From NCBI GenBank assembly GCA_024529925.1, contig JAFEUB010000736.1:1638501-1702500 (forward strand): a stretch of 64,000 nucleotides of DNA, read 5' to 3'. Origin of the DNA: Ophthalmolycus amberensis (taxonomy: Eukaryota; Chordata; Actinopteri; Perciformes; Zoarcidae). The notes beneath the pieces are model-generated. The model saw nothing but the letters and a program-made list of their open reading frames with translations, did no database searches and was not told the DNA's origin. A program made the translations under genes and the position numbers. Shown piece after piece: positions 25,701-47,319 of this stretch. Position 1 is the stretch's first letter. Every line of letters begins with the position of its first letter.

Positions 25701-26135
25701 GTCAATGAGGCCACCAAATCTAGAATCTCCAAATCCCTACAGGTAAACCTTCACTCCACTATTAATAGACTTTTTTTTTTTTTTTCACCCGTCTCTTAAA
25801 TCCCTGTACTTTTCTGTTGCACACAACAGAGGACCTTGCAGAAGCAGAGCATGACGTACGGAGGAAAGTCCACAGTCAGAGACCGCTCCTCAGGAATCAG
25901 CTCCAGTGTGGCGTTCACTCCTCTTCAGGTAAAAAGAGTTAAACATCCTCTTCTGTTGACCGTCCCTTTCGCACTGTGCAGGTTTATATCGGTGAACTAA
26001 CCGTCGTGCTCTTCTCTGCAGGGCTTGGAGATAGTGAACCCACAGGCTGCAGAGAAGAAGGTGGCTGAAGCCAACCAGAAGTACTTCTCTAACATGGCGG
26101 AGTTCCTCAAAGTCAAGAAAGAAGCTAAGCTGTGA
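22707..26135 (+). CDS. prpf31: Pre-mRNA processing factor 31 (U4/U6 snRNP 61K)
   Basis: Spliceosome protein that binds the 15.5K-U4 snRNA complex and bridges U4/U6 to U5 in the tri-snRNP; nuclear. Coding exons: 22707-22925, 23009-23069, 23201-23284, 23384-23481, 23792-23898, 24007-24176, 24294-24451, 24561-24650, 24885-25012, 25264-25336, 25614-25742, 25830-25928, 26022-26135, giving 509 residues against 499 in human. The start is fixed by MSLADELLADLEEAA directly after an acceptor. The Nop domain is clear: SFIAPNLSIIVGASTAAKIMG, GGLTNLSKMPACN and LLGAQRRTLSGFSSTS. Next comes the basic segment GQRKKRGGRRYRKMKERLGL, probably the nuclear localisation region, then the conserved C-terminal part with NPQAAEKKVAEANQKYFSNM. 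A noncoding first exon ends at 21957. Poly(A) signal AATAAA at 26267. The gene is intact and tail to tail with CNOT3. Confidence 0.97.
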
Positions 26136-26500
26136 ACACCGACACACATCCTCTCCCCGCACACGGACAGTTGCACTCAACACTGTAACGTGATAGTATA
26201 TTTTCAGTCTTGGTCAACATTGTGCTTAGTCCTGTATTCTGTTTTTACTCTTGTTTTTTCCATTTTAATAAAATGTGAAGCTTTTACAAAGCGTCCTGTC
26301 TTCCTTAGAGATGGAAAAAAAAAAGCTTTACTGTACAAGTAAATGCAAACATCAAATCTCAACCAATTAGCTGGAAGTTGATACTTGGCCACCAAATCCA
26401 CTCTAATCAAAGCCAAGCTCGTCTATATAAGTGAATCCATATTCCATTTAGGAATGACAGGACTTTACACCACACACTGACTTGTAATTTCTTAAAAGTA
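26136..26500. other. Convergent gap between PRPF31 and CNOT3 3' ends
   Basis: Holds the PRPF31 3' UTR with AATAAA at 26267-26272 on the plus strand. The CNOT3 poly(A) signal on the minus strand (plus-strand TTTATT) is at 26501-26506. The two transcripts therefore end roughly 200 bp apart or less, tail to tail. I see nothing else here. Confidence 0.7.
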
Positions 26501-28057
26501 TTTATTGAAATTTTACAATCCTCTTTATACCCCCGTTTTATGACATCTTCCATGCAGAACTGTGATGAGAAAAAAATTGTAAATACGTCTTGAAATTCAC
26601 ATTTTAGCAACCAACCCTTTCTGAAAACCTTAAAAGCCCCAAAAATAGAATTTATAAAAGGCAAATCTCTCATGACTTTGCTGTAGTCTTTTTTTCACAT
26701 CCTCAATTCACCCCCCTCCCTCCCCGCCTGAAAACACATGAAATCTTTAAATGCAGTACAGACCTTAACTTTTCATGGTTGCTTAAATGGAAAAATCTGA
26801 TTCAGTTTAACACTCTCCCCATTCAAACTGCCACGAAAAGGTGGGATCTGTCCCGCACTAGATTAAGCCTTCTTGTTCGTCAGTGGAGCACATTAACATC
26901 CACGGCAAAGTAGACATTTCTTACTTGACCCACAAATCTACATGTAAACTGTTTCAGTGCACATTCACCGTGTAGGGGTTCACTTAAAATATCAGGTGGT
27001 AAGTTCAACACAGTGGGTTTTTAGGATGAAATCACATCAACAGAATAGAATAAAATCTTAATTTAAAGTGGGAAGTTGACTCGAACCAATCTCAGATTTG
27101 TTATCTAATGCTATCTGTGTATTTTGGGTAAAGGTACATTCACCACTGTTACTGTGGCATTTTGCATTGCGGATGAGTTGCTCGATGGTGTACAAATCAG
27201 ACATCACATAGATAAAAATGTCTCAAACCCTATTTTTAAGATTTATTTTACAAGTTTATTAATTTGTCACAAACATGAATGCGCCATAATAATGCATTTT
27301 CTTTGACAGGTTAACTTAAAAACATTTTATTTGTAAAGAGAGGGAGTCAGAGACCAGTTCAATTGCATAGCAATTTAATCCATGTCCAATAAGGACTCTT
27401 TCCCTGTCACAGGGAGAGGCCCCGTGGTCACTCTCAATAAGCGTTTTAATCGACCAAGACAATATCAATAAAAACTATTGATAACCGCTCACTATCTCTA
27501 ATAGTGACCATATTCAACAGGCATCGTAGGGTCTTAAAAGAAGCCAGTCCTACACAGTGACTAAATGTCCACTGTACCTCCCCATTCTACTCGACCAAAC
27601 TACAGGAAATACAAGATGGCCAGTTTACTTAATCAAATCCAAGGTTTGTTTTTGTGTCAAGTCAAAGGCTTCCAGGCTCATGTTGGGTAGGTGGTATAGA
27701 GAATCTTGTTGAAAAGAAAAGAAAACATGAGAAACATGCATGGGGTAGGCTTTCCTAATGCCACATACTGAGTGTGCACACAGACAGGCACAAACGCAGA
27801 TCTCTAGTGAGAACCCTACCAACTCGAGCAGCGTGGTGCATTTGATCAGGCCCACAGGGCATTTTTGTCAAAAGCAAAGCGCTACAGTAGGAGTGAGGAC
27901 TTCACGTTGAGATGCAGCCTATACAGACACCAGTCTCCATTTTAGGAGAGGGTTTCTACTACACATCACAATCTCTATCCACAGTTTGAAGTTCAGTCTC
28001 GGAATGTCAACAGCAGCACGTTTTGTCTCTCTCTGTCCTTTTGTGTCACTCCGTCCG
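26501..28057 (-). other. cnot3: CNOT3 3' UTR
   Basis: Sequence downstream of the CNOT3 stop codon (28058-28060) on the minus strand, ending at an AATAAA signal whose plus-strand form TTTATT lies at 26501-26506. About 1.55 kb, with no credible open frame. The assignment rests on the absence of any nearer strong signal and is an inference. Confidence 0.6.
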
Positions 28058-38405
<10,348 letters not shown>

Positions 38406-39250
38406 GGCTCTGACTACGACTATGTCCACATTCCGTCTGTCACAAAGTTAACTATGTAAAGAAAACCAAACGTGCATTCAAACATAACACAAATCCCTTC
38501 AACAGAGCATCAGTACATCGGTTTCCAGAGAGTCAAACTGACGTTACCTCCAGCTAGCCTGCCAGTTAACGTTAGCTGCACAAATAACGTTATATATTCA
38601 TAATTTAAGGACACTTTGAACCAGAACTTTTGTATGGTGGTCTGTCTATCGTTATATTTACGTGGACAAAGCTGATCTTGCTGTTACCAAAATGACTGAC
38701 ATGGTTATCTGCTAAAATTAGCATCCTAGCCAGCTAACGCTACTATTAGCCAGTATCTTAGCACGTCCACCTCGCACGACTACCAACCGGCCCTTTTCAA
38801 AACAAATAGCGCCAAGCATATTGATGGATGGGCGTTATATTCATGCATCATTATTTGGGGCGCAGAAAAGCTTTTATATGGTGGTTTTGCATGGTGAAAG
38901 GCACAATATAACAGAACCCGTTCTAATCGTTAACCTGCTAGCTAATATGGCTAACTGTCTGACTAGCTAATGCATAACATGCTAGCTAGCAGCTTAGCTA
39001 GCCAGCTAGCCAAATTTAGGTAAAAGGGAAACTGAGCATCTAGATTTATAGTTGTTTCCGACATTTACCTAGGTTATGGGCTTTCGTTTGTCTTTTTCAA
39101 ATACAGCCAAAACTAATTCCAGAAAGTCTTCTTTACTTCCAAATTGTGTTTTCTTTTCGACAAGCTCGCTCACTGTAATGTAGCTGAAGATGGACGGTAG
39201 CTAAAATCCCACCTCCGCGTTTAGGCCCCGCCCTAAATTTAATCTACAAC
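38406..39250 (-). promoter_or_regulatory. cnot3: CNOT3 5' noncoding exon, first intron and promoter
   Basis: An inferred noncoding first exon runs from about 39190 down to 39069, where the minus strand reads CCATAACCTAG then GTAAAT. A GC box (CCCCGCCC, 39226-39233) lies just upstream and no TATA box is visible. The intron holds TTAACGTTAGC (about 38565), AATAACGTTAT (about 38583) and a CTAG-rich stretch (38936-39012) with the perfect palindrome TGCTAGCTAGCA at 38980-38991. Confidence 0.5.
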
Positions 39251-39869
39251 ATCTAATTGGTCAGAGCTCACGCCTGTCATTAACAGACATCCACTGGTAT
39301 GGGGTTAGGCCATTGGCTCGGCCGTCTGATAAGTATGATCGACACACAACAAAAGCTGCATCTAAAAGAAGACATTCACAATATTCATTTTCTGAATAGT
39401 TTATCTTTATTAACCCCTGACTGCGTAGTATGGATATTTTTACTAAGATATTATAGATTTTTATTTAAAATAGATATTGAATTCCTCGTTATTTCATGGT
39501 GACAAGACATTTATAGAAATTGATCTCCATAACAAAGAAAGACTGTGAAATGAGGATAAAAGCTCGAGGAAAACCTAGCAAATCGACCTACAGTTTATTT
39601 TTAAAAACATAATGAATCACAGTTTAAATTGTTAATGCAGATGTGAACATGAATAAAGGTAGTTGTCAGCAAAGCCCTTTCTAAGCACCTTTAAAAGGGT
39701 AAACAAATAAAATAAAAAACTATAATTCAAAAACCTTTTAATAAAAACATTTCATAATAAAGTCTGTCAAATTCCAGTATATTTCAGCATTTACTGAAAT
39801 GAAATTGTGAACCATGAAATCATTGATAGTATCCAGGAATGTATTCGGAAAGCCAATAATAACACAAGT

Positions 39870-40205
39870 TTGCAACCCCACAATCATTTTATTTAGGTTG
39901 CCAGATATTTACCAAACAAAGCTGTCCGTGACAGTGTGCACGGTTTGCCACTGGTCATAATTATGTTTTGTCATCATCTCCTAAGTACAAAAAGCAACAG
40001 AAAATAATATATACAAAACAAGTGAATAACATCTCATTTTACCTTACATTAATTCTTTCTATTCACAATCTTCAAGTAAAACTACAAACAGTGCAACACC
40101 TGGCTGAACAGAGGCAAAGTATCTACTGAACAGTTAAAGAAACTGGGTTGTCCTTCATCAACATCATCATCATCATCATATCCAGGGCTGCAATGCAAGT
40201 TTAGA
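39870..40205 (-). other. tfpt: TFPT 3' UTR
   Basis: Follows the TFPT stop codon (40206-40208). A minus-strand AATAAA lies at 39888-39893 (plus TTTATT). The CNOT3 promoter begins about 650 bp further down the same strand. Between 39250 and 39870 I see only AT-rich DNA with short frames. Confidence 0.6.
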
Positions 40206-42267
40206 TTAGTGAGACAGAGAAGTTGGGCTGGGCATTTCTCCAAACTGTGTCTCTGCCAACACTGACATGTCTGGTTCAGTCTGGTAAAAAAACAAACAAA
40301 CAGGAAATCAATTATCCTTAAATCTCTCTCTCACTCACTCATGTACTAATACACTTGAATAGACAACAGCAGTCCTTCTCCTACCTGTTGGTCTTTGTCC
40401 TTTTCTTGCCGTGGAATTCGATGCCTCCTCCTCTTCGGTCCGGCAGCATGAGGCATTGCTGCAGACAAAGTGGAACCAGACACACCGTTGAGCCGTTCAT
40501 CCTCCACCCCAGACGCAGGATCTAAATGGGCTTCGGGCTCATCCTTTCAAAAAACAAATTCAAAAATGAATCGTATAAATTGAGCATATGTTATTATTAT
40601 TGGTACATCAAACAAATCAGCAGACCTGCTGCGTAACTGCCCTTGTATCCTTATAGGACCCAAAGCCCCAAAGTAGCTGTGTGTGTATTGGGTTTTGGTA
40701 ATCTGAACTCAAATATCAACTAAAGCGTGCATTCCTGCATGATTTCCTGATTTTGTGTCCCTGTCTTGTACAAGAGTTCTGTTTCAAAATCCAGATTAAG
40801 AGACCTTAATTATTTTAGTTTACATTGTCCTCGCATGCTAAATTTCCTCTTAAGAGGGGCCTACATTTTTTGCCCCAGGCCCCGTAAGAGGTTAATCCAT
40901 CCATGATCAACCGCTGTAGTAAAACAAATTAATACAATCTAATCAAGCCTGAATTTAGAGATTAGGCAGAATTTTTAATTTGAATATACAAAATAGGAGA
41001 TCATCATTATCAAAAACTGGGGTGATAAGTGCATTTTTTTTTTCCTTTAAATGTCTCACATATGGCCCTGTCCGTCTAATTCTCACCTCTAGAAGTATCG
41101 TGAGCTGGGCGTTTCTGTAGTCATCCCCATGACCATCTAAAGTCCTCATGAGAAACCTGCAACATTAACATAATTGTCAGATGGGCCATCAAAGTGGGAA
41201 ACGCCAAATATGTAGTTACTGTTCTGAGGTTTAGTACCGTCTTTCCTTCTTCACGCGCCGTGTAATTCTTTGTACTTGATGAAGACGACCTAGAATCTTC
41301 TGATTCACCTGACAAATAGACACAAATGGAAGTGATTACAGCTGCACCATCATACTTGTCAAATATGAACATTAATTAAAAAGTCCAATATCTGGATTGT
41401 TGAATTGGAATTTTAGGGAGGTTTTTTTCATAAAACAGTGTAGAAAAAGCAGCAGAATAATAAGAAAGTATCATAGTCTTTGTTAAAAACAATTATATTG
41501 CAGAAGGTTATAATAATCAGTATCCATACCTAGAAATGATGTGAGAAATTAGGAACTAAATGACAATAAACCCAAACATAACCCATATGCCAACCCTGAC
41601 ACACGTATATGCAAGCTTGCACGCACCTGTTCAATATCTTTACATCTCCTGTTCAGAGCCAGACATTTGCTCTTATCCAGCGCTCGTCTCTCTTCATCCT
41701 CCAGTGCCGTACTCTCCAGCAGCTCATTGCTTCCCGGGCCCAGCTCCACCTGAAGAGACAAAAAAACAACTTAGTTTCTGTTTTGTGTTTGACCGTCTGT
41801 GTCAGTGTTTTAAGTGTGTTTCAACAGTTGAAAAATGACCTTTAACCCCAGCAGATCCTTGCTCCATCCACTAAGCTACATAAAGTAATATTTTGAAAAA
41901 ATTGTGCCATTTATAGATCACATTCATGTCATATGTAAATAGATAATGGGTGTGACTGCAGCTTCTTTCTTTAAAGACAGAGCTCATGACTTAGGTGGTC
42001 ATAATATTTGGTACAATTAGCACCAAGACTATGCGCAATGTTTCTCGTGACTTGGACGCACTGGGAGCACTGGCCTGTTCCCACTGGCCTGTTCCCACTT
42101 CCTCTCATCCACATAACTATTACCATGATCATTAACATTACCGTGATCATTATCATTAACATTACCTCTCCTGGTCCCAGTTCCACACCACCAGGCTCCA
42201 GCTCTGCCTCCAGGATGTGTCCTCCAAATAGAGGAGGCAGAGCCAAACCAGAGAAATCCTCCATCAT
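40206..42267 (-). CDS. tfpt: TCF3 fusion partner homologue (INO80 complex subunit)
   Basis: TFPT (FB1, INO80F) is a nuclear subunit of the INO80 chromatin remodeller. Coding exons: 42267-42166, 41749-41627, 41308-41238, 41156-41087, 40543-40385, 40280-40206; phases agree and give 199 residues (human 253). ATG lies directly after an acceptor; MMEDFSGLALPPLFGGHILE matches the human LALPPLFGGHILESE segment. The core RRCKDIEQVNQKILGRLHQV and QRITRRVKKERRFLMRTLD is the conserved coiled-coil region, followed by GDDYR. The tail is shorter and includes a basic KRRRHRIPRQEKDKDQQ patch. The human acidic/arginine insert after the N-terminus is missing, which explains most of the length difference. A noncoding exon upstream ends with donor GTAAGT (plus 42789-42794). 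Confidence 0.92.
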
Positions 42268-42399
42268 CTGCAAAGGGCAGAAGATTATTTTATTATGAAA
42301 AAAAACCTTTTTAATAACATTATTTATGCACAAGTGGTATATGCAAATACGATCTCACTACATGTAATGCCAATTTTGATGATAATTAGAACTTATAGT

Positions 42400-42780
42400 G
42401 TTGGAAGATGTAAAAGTAGCAATATTACAGTGTAAAAAAATACCCCTGCATTCAAACTCTTTCTTAAGTAAAAATATTGAAGTAGTGAGTACCAAACGTA
42501 AAAGTACTCATGCAGAATGGCACATTTCAGAATCATATCTTTATATTATTGGATTTTAATTAGCGATGCATTCATGAGTAAGCATCACTAACGATGCAGC
42601 TGGTAAAGGTCCAGATTTATGTTTTGTATTAAGAATCGTAATCTTAATAATCTCATGTAGTGAAGTAAACAGTACAATGTTTGACAAATGTAGTAGTGTA
42701 AAGTATAAAGTCGCATACATTGGATACACTCAAGTAAAACATTACAAGTACCTAACTGACTATCATTCTAGGTCTCAGTA
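42400..42780. repeat. Dispersed fish repeat with AAGTA motifs
   Basis: In the 5' intron of TFPT. It contains recurring TTAAGTAAAAATATTGAAG, AAAAGTACTCATGCAGAATGG and ACTCAAGTAAAACATTACAAG motifs, of the kind found in very abundant percomorph repeats. A related family covers the right end of the window (63520-64000). Class not assigned. Confidence 0.5.
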
Positions 42781-42794
42781 TACACAGTACTTAC

Positions 42795-43100
42795 ATTTAT
42801 TAATGTCCAAACACAACGGTGTCCTGCGTGTTTAAAACTCCACCAACGGTTTCTAACGGTCAGTCTACTCTACAGAGGGAGTATTACTCTAGAGTTCACA
42901 CACACACAGTTAGCTTAGAGCATTTACTGACATTACATTTAGCTAAAATCGAGCGTAAAGCAAAACAAGTGCAGCTCCTCTGCCAGTCTGGTCGACTAAC
43001 TAATGTTTGTTTTTTTGCGACGGGCGCAACAATTATACGTCACATAGTAGTTACTACATCTCCCATGAACACCCGCGGGATTGAAACTACATAAGACAAC
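42795..43100. promoter_or_regulatory. Divergent TFPT / NDUFA3 promoter
   Basis: About 300 bp between the inferred TFPT noncoding exon (donor at 42789-42794, minus) and the NDUFA3 start codon (43101, plus). It contains a TACGTCA CRE-like half site (43037-43043) and ACTACATCTCCCATGA (43053-43068), a close match to the ZNF143/THAP11 SBS element. No TATA box. The layout suggests a shared bidirectional promoter. Confidence 0.55.
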
Positions 43101-44007
43101 ATGGCGGGTATGTTTCTATATATTCATCTTTTGGATAAACAGCCGGTGAAATTAGCTTTATAACGACCTCCAGATAGCATAAATAAATAGTTAAACATTT
43201 GAAACTACGCTATTTAGATCTCAGTTACTTTAACACATTGATATCCACTCGAAATTAAACGAAAAACGTGACCTTGGATGCGATGCTAACCGTGGCTAAC
43301 GTCAGCTAACTGTGTCTGTTCTTGTCAGCTGTGGAGGATTTTAACATGTCCTGTTTGTGTTTCTGCAGGAATAGCAGCGTTCCTGAAGAATGCGTGGAAT
43401 AAGGAGCCTGTTATCCTGACAGCCTGTGTTATCGGACTGACAGGTCAGTAATCAGCCTCCTGCACAACACTGCTTAATAATGGCCATGATACTAAAGCAA
43501 CATTTGATATGGAAGGGAATCAGAAGTATCACATACGCTGGACCCGTGAGATTCCAGTGGCATGTATTTACTATAACTCAGTTCAGTGCCATTCCGTTTA
43601 TTATGTAGCATGTGTGCGTTACATTAAGAGTAAAACAACAAGACATCCTTTTGAAAACACTATTGTTTCTCCATTTGTCAAAATTCTTATTTCAAGATGA
43701 TTTGGTTATCAGATCTAATCTCGAAATTGTGTGTCCTCAGGTTTTGCTCTTCCATTAATCAGCCCCATCACAAAATATACAGCAATGATCAACCAGTCTG
43801 TACCGTACAACTACCCAGGTAAAGGATGCCACACAGCTCTGGGTATTTCAACCACTTACTTCTACACCCGTCTAATCAATTATTAAAGCTCCTCCTCCTT
43901 TCTTTCTTAATGCAGTCCCTGTGCGAGATGATGGAAACATGCCTGATGTCCCTGCTCATCCGGGTGAACCAAAAGGAAAAAACTTGGATTGGCTTAAAAA
44001 CTTTTAA
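43101..44007 (+). CDS. ndufa3: NADH dehydrogenase 1 alpha subcomplex subunit 3 (complex I B9)
   Basis: Accessory subunit of mitochondrial complex I, a single-pass inner membrane protein. Exons 43101-43107, 43369-43443, 43741-43818 and 43916-44007 join in phase to 83 residues (human 84). The first exon codes for only MA plus one base. Sequence features: GIAAFLKNAWNKEPV, a hydrophobic segment through ILTACVIGLTGFALPLISP, INQSVPYNYPVPVRDDGNMP and the end GKNLDWLKNF; these follow the human protein closely. Poly(A) signal AATAAA at 44082-44087. It is divergent from TFPT. Confidence 0.95.
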
Positions 44008-44109
44008 CTTCATATTTGCATGATCAACACCTGTGCTGTTCATATGTGTCTGCAAAGCTGCTCCACCTACCAATGTCTCACAATAAAGATTTATTTACGT
44101 CTACGTTTG

Positions 44110-44640
44110 TTCCACACTTTTTGGTACATTACATCACATGAACATTTCAGAAAATGTTTTCTTAGTCCGTTTGTCTTGAGTTGAACAAGGCTTTAGTCTT
44201 TTTGATTTAGCTCTTTACTATAAGCAACATCTCTTAACACCAACAAATGTCAAAATAATCAAATTTTTTTCATCACAAAACCTGACCCGGCGTTGAGATT
44301 TGTGTTATTTTCTACAGCAGATCGTGAGAGTTTTGAAACAGGCTTCAACACAATCCTTTAAAAGAGGCTTAAATTGACAAAGCTGAAATCAGATTAACAC
44401 TTTAAATATGAACTCCTTGTTTCATACCAGCATTATTCTACTTGCATGAGTAAGAAAGGAAGTGGGACAAAATGTGGAGCTTAAAGCCTTTAAAAATCCA
44501 GACCCAGCTGCTGCAGTTAAAATATGAGACTGTATTACTCAATAAGATGTAATGCATTTTAACACCTGTTTGTCTCAGTCTGTGTCCTCCACCCCCATAG
44601 ACAGACTCAAAAATATACACGCAGAGCAAAAACAAATTTC
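44110..44640. other. Gap between NDUFA3 and the BAIAP2-like 3' UTR
   Basis: AT-rich intergenic DNA between two convergent 3' ends. I see no gene, repeat array or RNA here. Confidence 0.6.
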
Positions 44641-47319
44641 CTTCATAGAACTTTTATTTCACAAAACTTCAATATTCAATGTTTCGGATAAAGAACGTCT
44701 TCCTCAGCAATATTCTTCATAATATCTTCTGCAGTCACCAGGATTTGCTGTTGATGCAATTCAGAGAACAGACTGACAGGTCTGTCTATGTTGCTTCATA
44801 TTTTTCACAGAACCTAGGAACTGTGTAAAATGGGTGTGCAATATTAAAACAATATTTCACTTTGGAAGAAGAGTTTTGGACTTTGCCTGAGTTCCTGTTT
44901 TTAGTAACGTCTTTTTGCATAAGGTTCCTACATCTGCAGTTGACAATGCACAGATTCCAGGTGTATTTTAGACATCTACACAGCATTTCTGTATACATTT
45001 CCTGTTACATATTCAGCAGTTATATTTTTTAATAAATGTATTTCCTAGAGCATGAATGTATTTCCTACAGCATATTACATACTTCAGATATGTTGTACGT
45101 ACACTACATTTCTCTATCAATTTCTAAACATTTTTTCATTTTCTAAGGGCAGAATTGCATATTTTAATATAAATGCCACTGTATCACTTGCCCCAAACTC
45201 CACTCATGTTTCATTCTATTTTATGACTCACTGATACACTACAACCAGTCACTGTGACTACTACTAAATGTAAGTCTATTCTAATCAGTATTCTGAGTTT
45301 AAAACACATTCAGACCAATATAGGTGAATAATATCTTATTCTATATTATCACTGTGTCATTTCCTGTTCAGAGTCGGAGACAAAAGTGTGATTGCTAAAA
45401 CTGACATACGCAGGCAGGTTTACGGCGCATGCAGCTTTTACAAAGTCAAAATCTTCTACCAAAGTAAAATATCATTGTATAAAGAAGTAAAATAAAAGTC
45501 ATACAATCACACACGTTTTAAGCCCTATTTACAAGCATGAAAAAGCATTAGCTCTAACATTCTACGGTCACCTTTATTAATGATGCCGTACTACTTAAAG
45601 TAATATATTTGCTGTTAGAGAGGAATTACTTCAAATGTTGTTGGCGTTATCTTGAATATTCAAGGGGCTAAAAGGTCACAGAAACTTAAGGTAGTTACAA
45701 CAGGAACATTAAGCATTTCAGTTTGTACAAATACAAAGTTTTCATCTTAAAACCACAGTATTCTAGAGCGCTACTACAGAGCTACAGAATATTACTTTGG
45801 ATATCTCTAGTTTACCATAAACACTTTCTCAGGACGTTGGTCAACTTCCCATATACTTTCTTCATCACTTTCACAGATACATTTCCCCTTTGAAACTTAA
45901 TCCTATCGCCTGTCTCGGCTTTCAGATCTCTCTTGAAGATTCTGCTCAGTCTGATTGGTAAAAGTACGACTATAATGAACTCGTCTGGATGTTGTCTAGC
46001 TTTAGATTTAGGACTGAATAGGAATCAAGAAGACATCAAATCCAAAGACTAAGCACCCAAATCTCTCATTCTTAACACTTTTAACCCTCCACAACATGCT
46101 GCTTTCTAAAAAAAAACACTTTCGGTAATAACACTGTCCAAACGTTCAACTATTAACTCTCACAGTTGGTGTCTGTGAAGCTCATAAGCTTTTCTGTTAC
46201 TGTGTTTTGTAGGACTCTCCCTGTATTAAATAAGTATTCCACTCGAAAGCCAACACTTCTCATTGAATAATCAAATTTAAGGTAGAGTTTGTTTTCACGA
46301 TTTTGAGTCCAGTTAGAGAATTAAGCTGATCCAAAAATCGACATCAACCAAACACTAATATGTAACTTTACAGCAGCAGAATGCATAATGTTAACTAGTA
46401 TAATCATAAGATCTAACAGACAGGGACTTGAACACTTAAAAAGCGTTGCCCATGTTCAGTAATTTAAGGTTAAAATTAAACAAAAATAACTCACTGTGCC
46501 AATTTCATTAAATTATGCCAAGTCTCTCTCAACCAAACAACCACGTTTTAAAATATAAAAGACACTCTGAATACATTTAAAAGTTCACCTTCACTGAAAC
46601 CAAGAAACAATCTGGCATCTTTTCTAAAAAATAGAATATTGTAATAGCACTTTTAGAGTAGGAGCCTGTCCTCTTTCCATAACACTTCACTCCAGTGAAA
46701 GTGAAAGTTCACAACCTGCTATAGGAGCCAGTCCCTAGATCAGCCCAACAAAGGAAACCTTTTTGAAAATGGCACAAGAAATAACTACAGCAAGGTTATG
46801 TTGAGAAAAAAAATCACTGTAAAACAGTAAGAGATATAAGCGGCATCTTTCATTGGCCGGGAAAAACCTAAAAACGTTAGTTATTCTGGACAATACAGTA
46901 TGTCGCTCTCAATCACTAAACTAAGTACAGTTAAACTTCTGTTTCATTAAAACTAACCTAGACTTTATTTCAATGTCAGTGTTTCACTCACACAATGTTT
47001 CACTCACACAATGTTAAGATATTAAAGTCGTCTTGTTTCTAGTTTTTTTCCTATAAACTACCTTAAAATTGAATGGATTGTAATCATATTTATAACAGGT
47101 CAGCCTTTACAGGCGATATACTTTGATACATTTATACTTTGATTTAAAGATGTTCTATTCCTGCACAACAAACACAATCTGTATCTAATTGATTTGCGAA
47201 AAAGAACATCCAAAGTAAAGAATCAACATCAACCAATGAGCTGTTTCCAGACCTCAACCTGAGGTTTGATGGACTGACAAACCACAGAGAACGAGGTTGC
47301 TGCTGTGGGAATAAATCTC
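44641..47319 (-). other. Long 3' UTR of the BAIAP2-like gene
   Basis: About 2.7 kb after the stop codon (47320-47322) up to a minus-strand poly(A) signal at 44652-44657 (plus TTTATT). AT-rich, with no credible open frame. It could be shorter if an internal signal is used. Confidence 0.55.
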
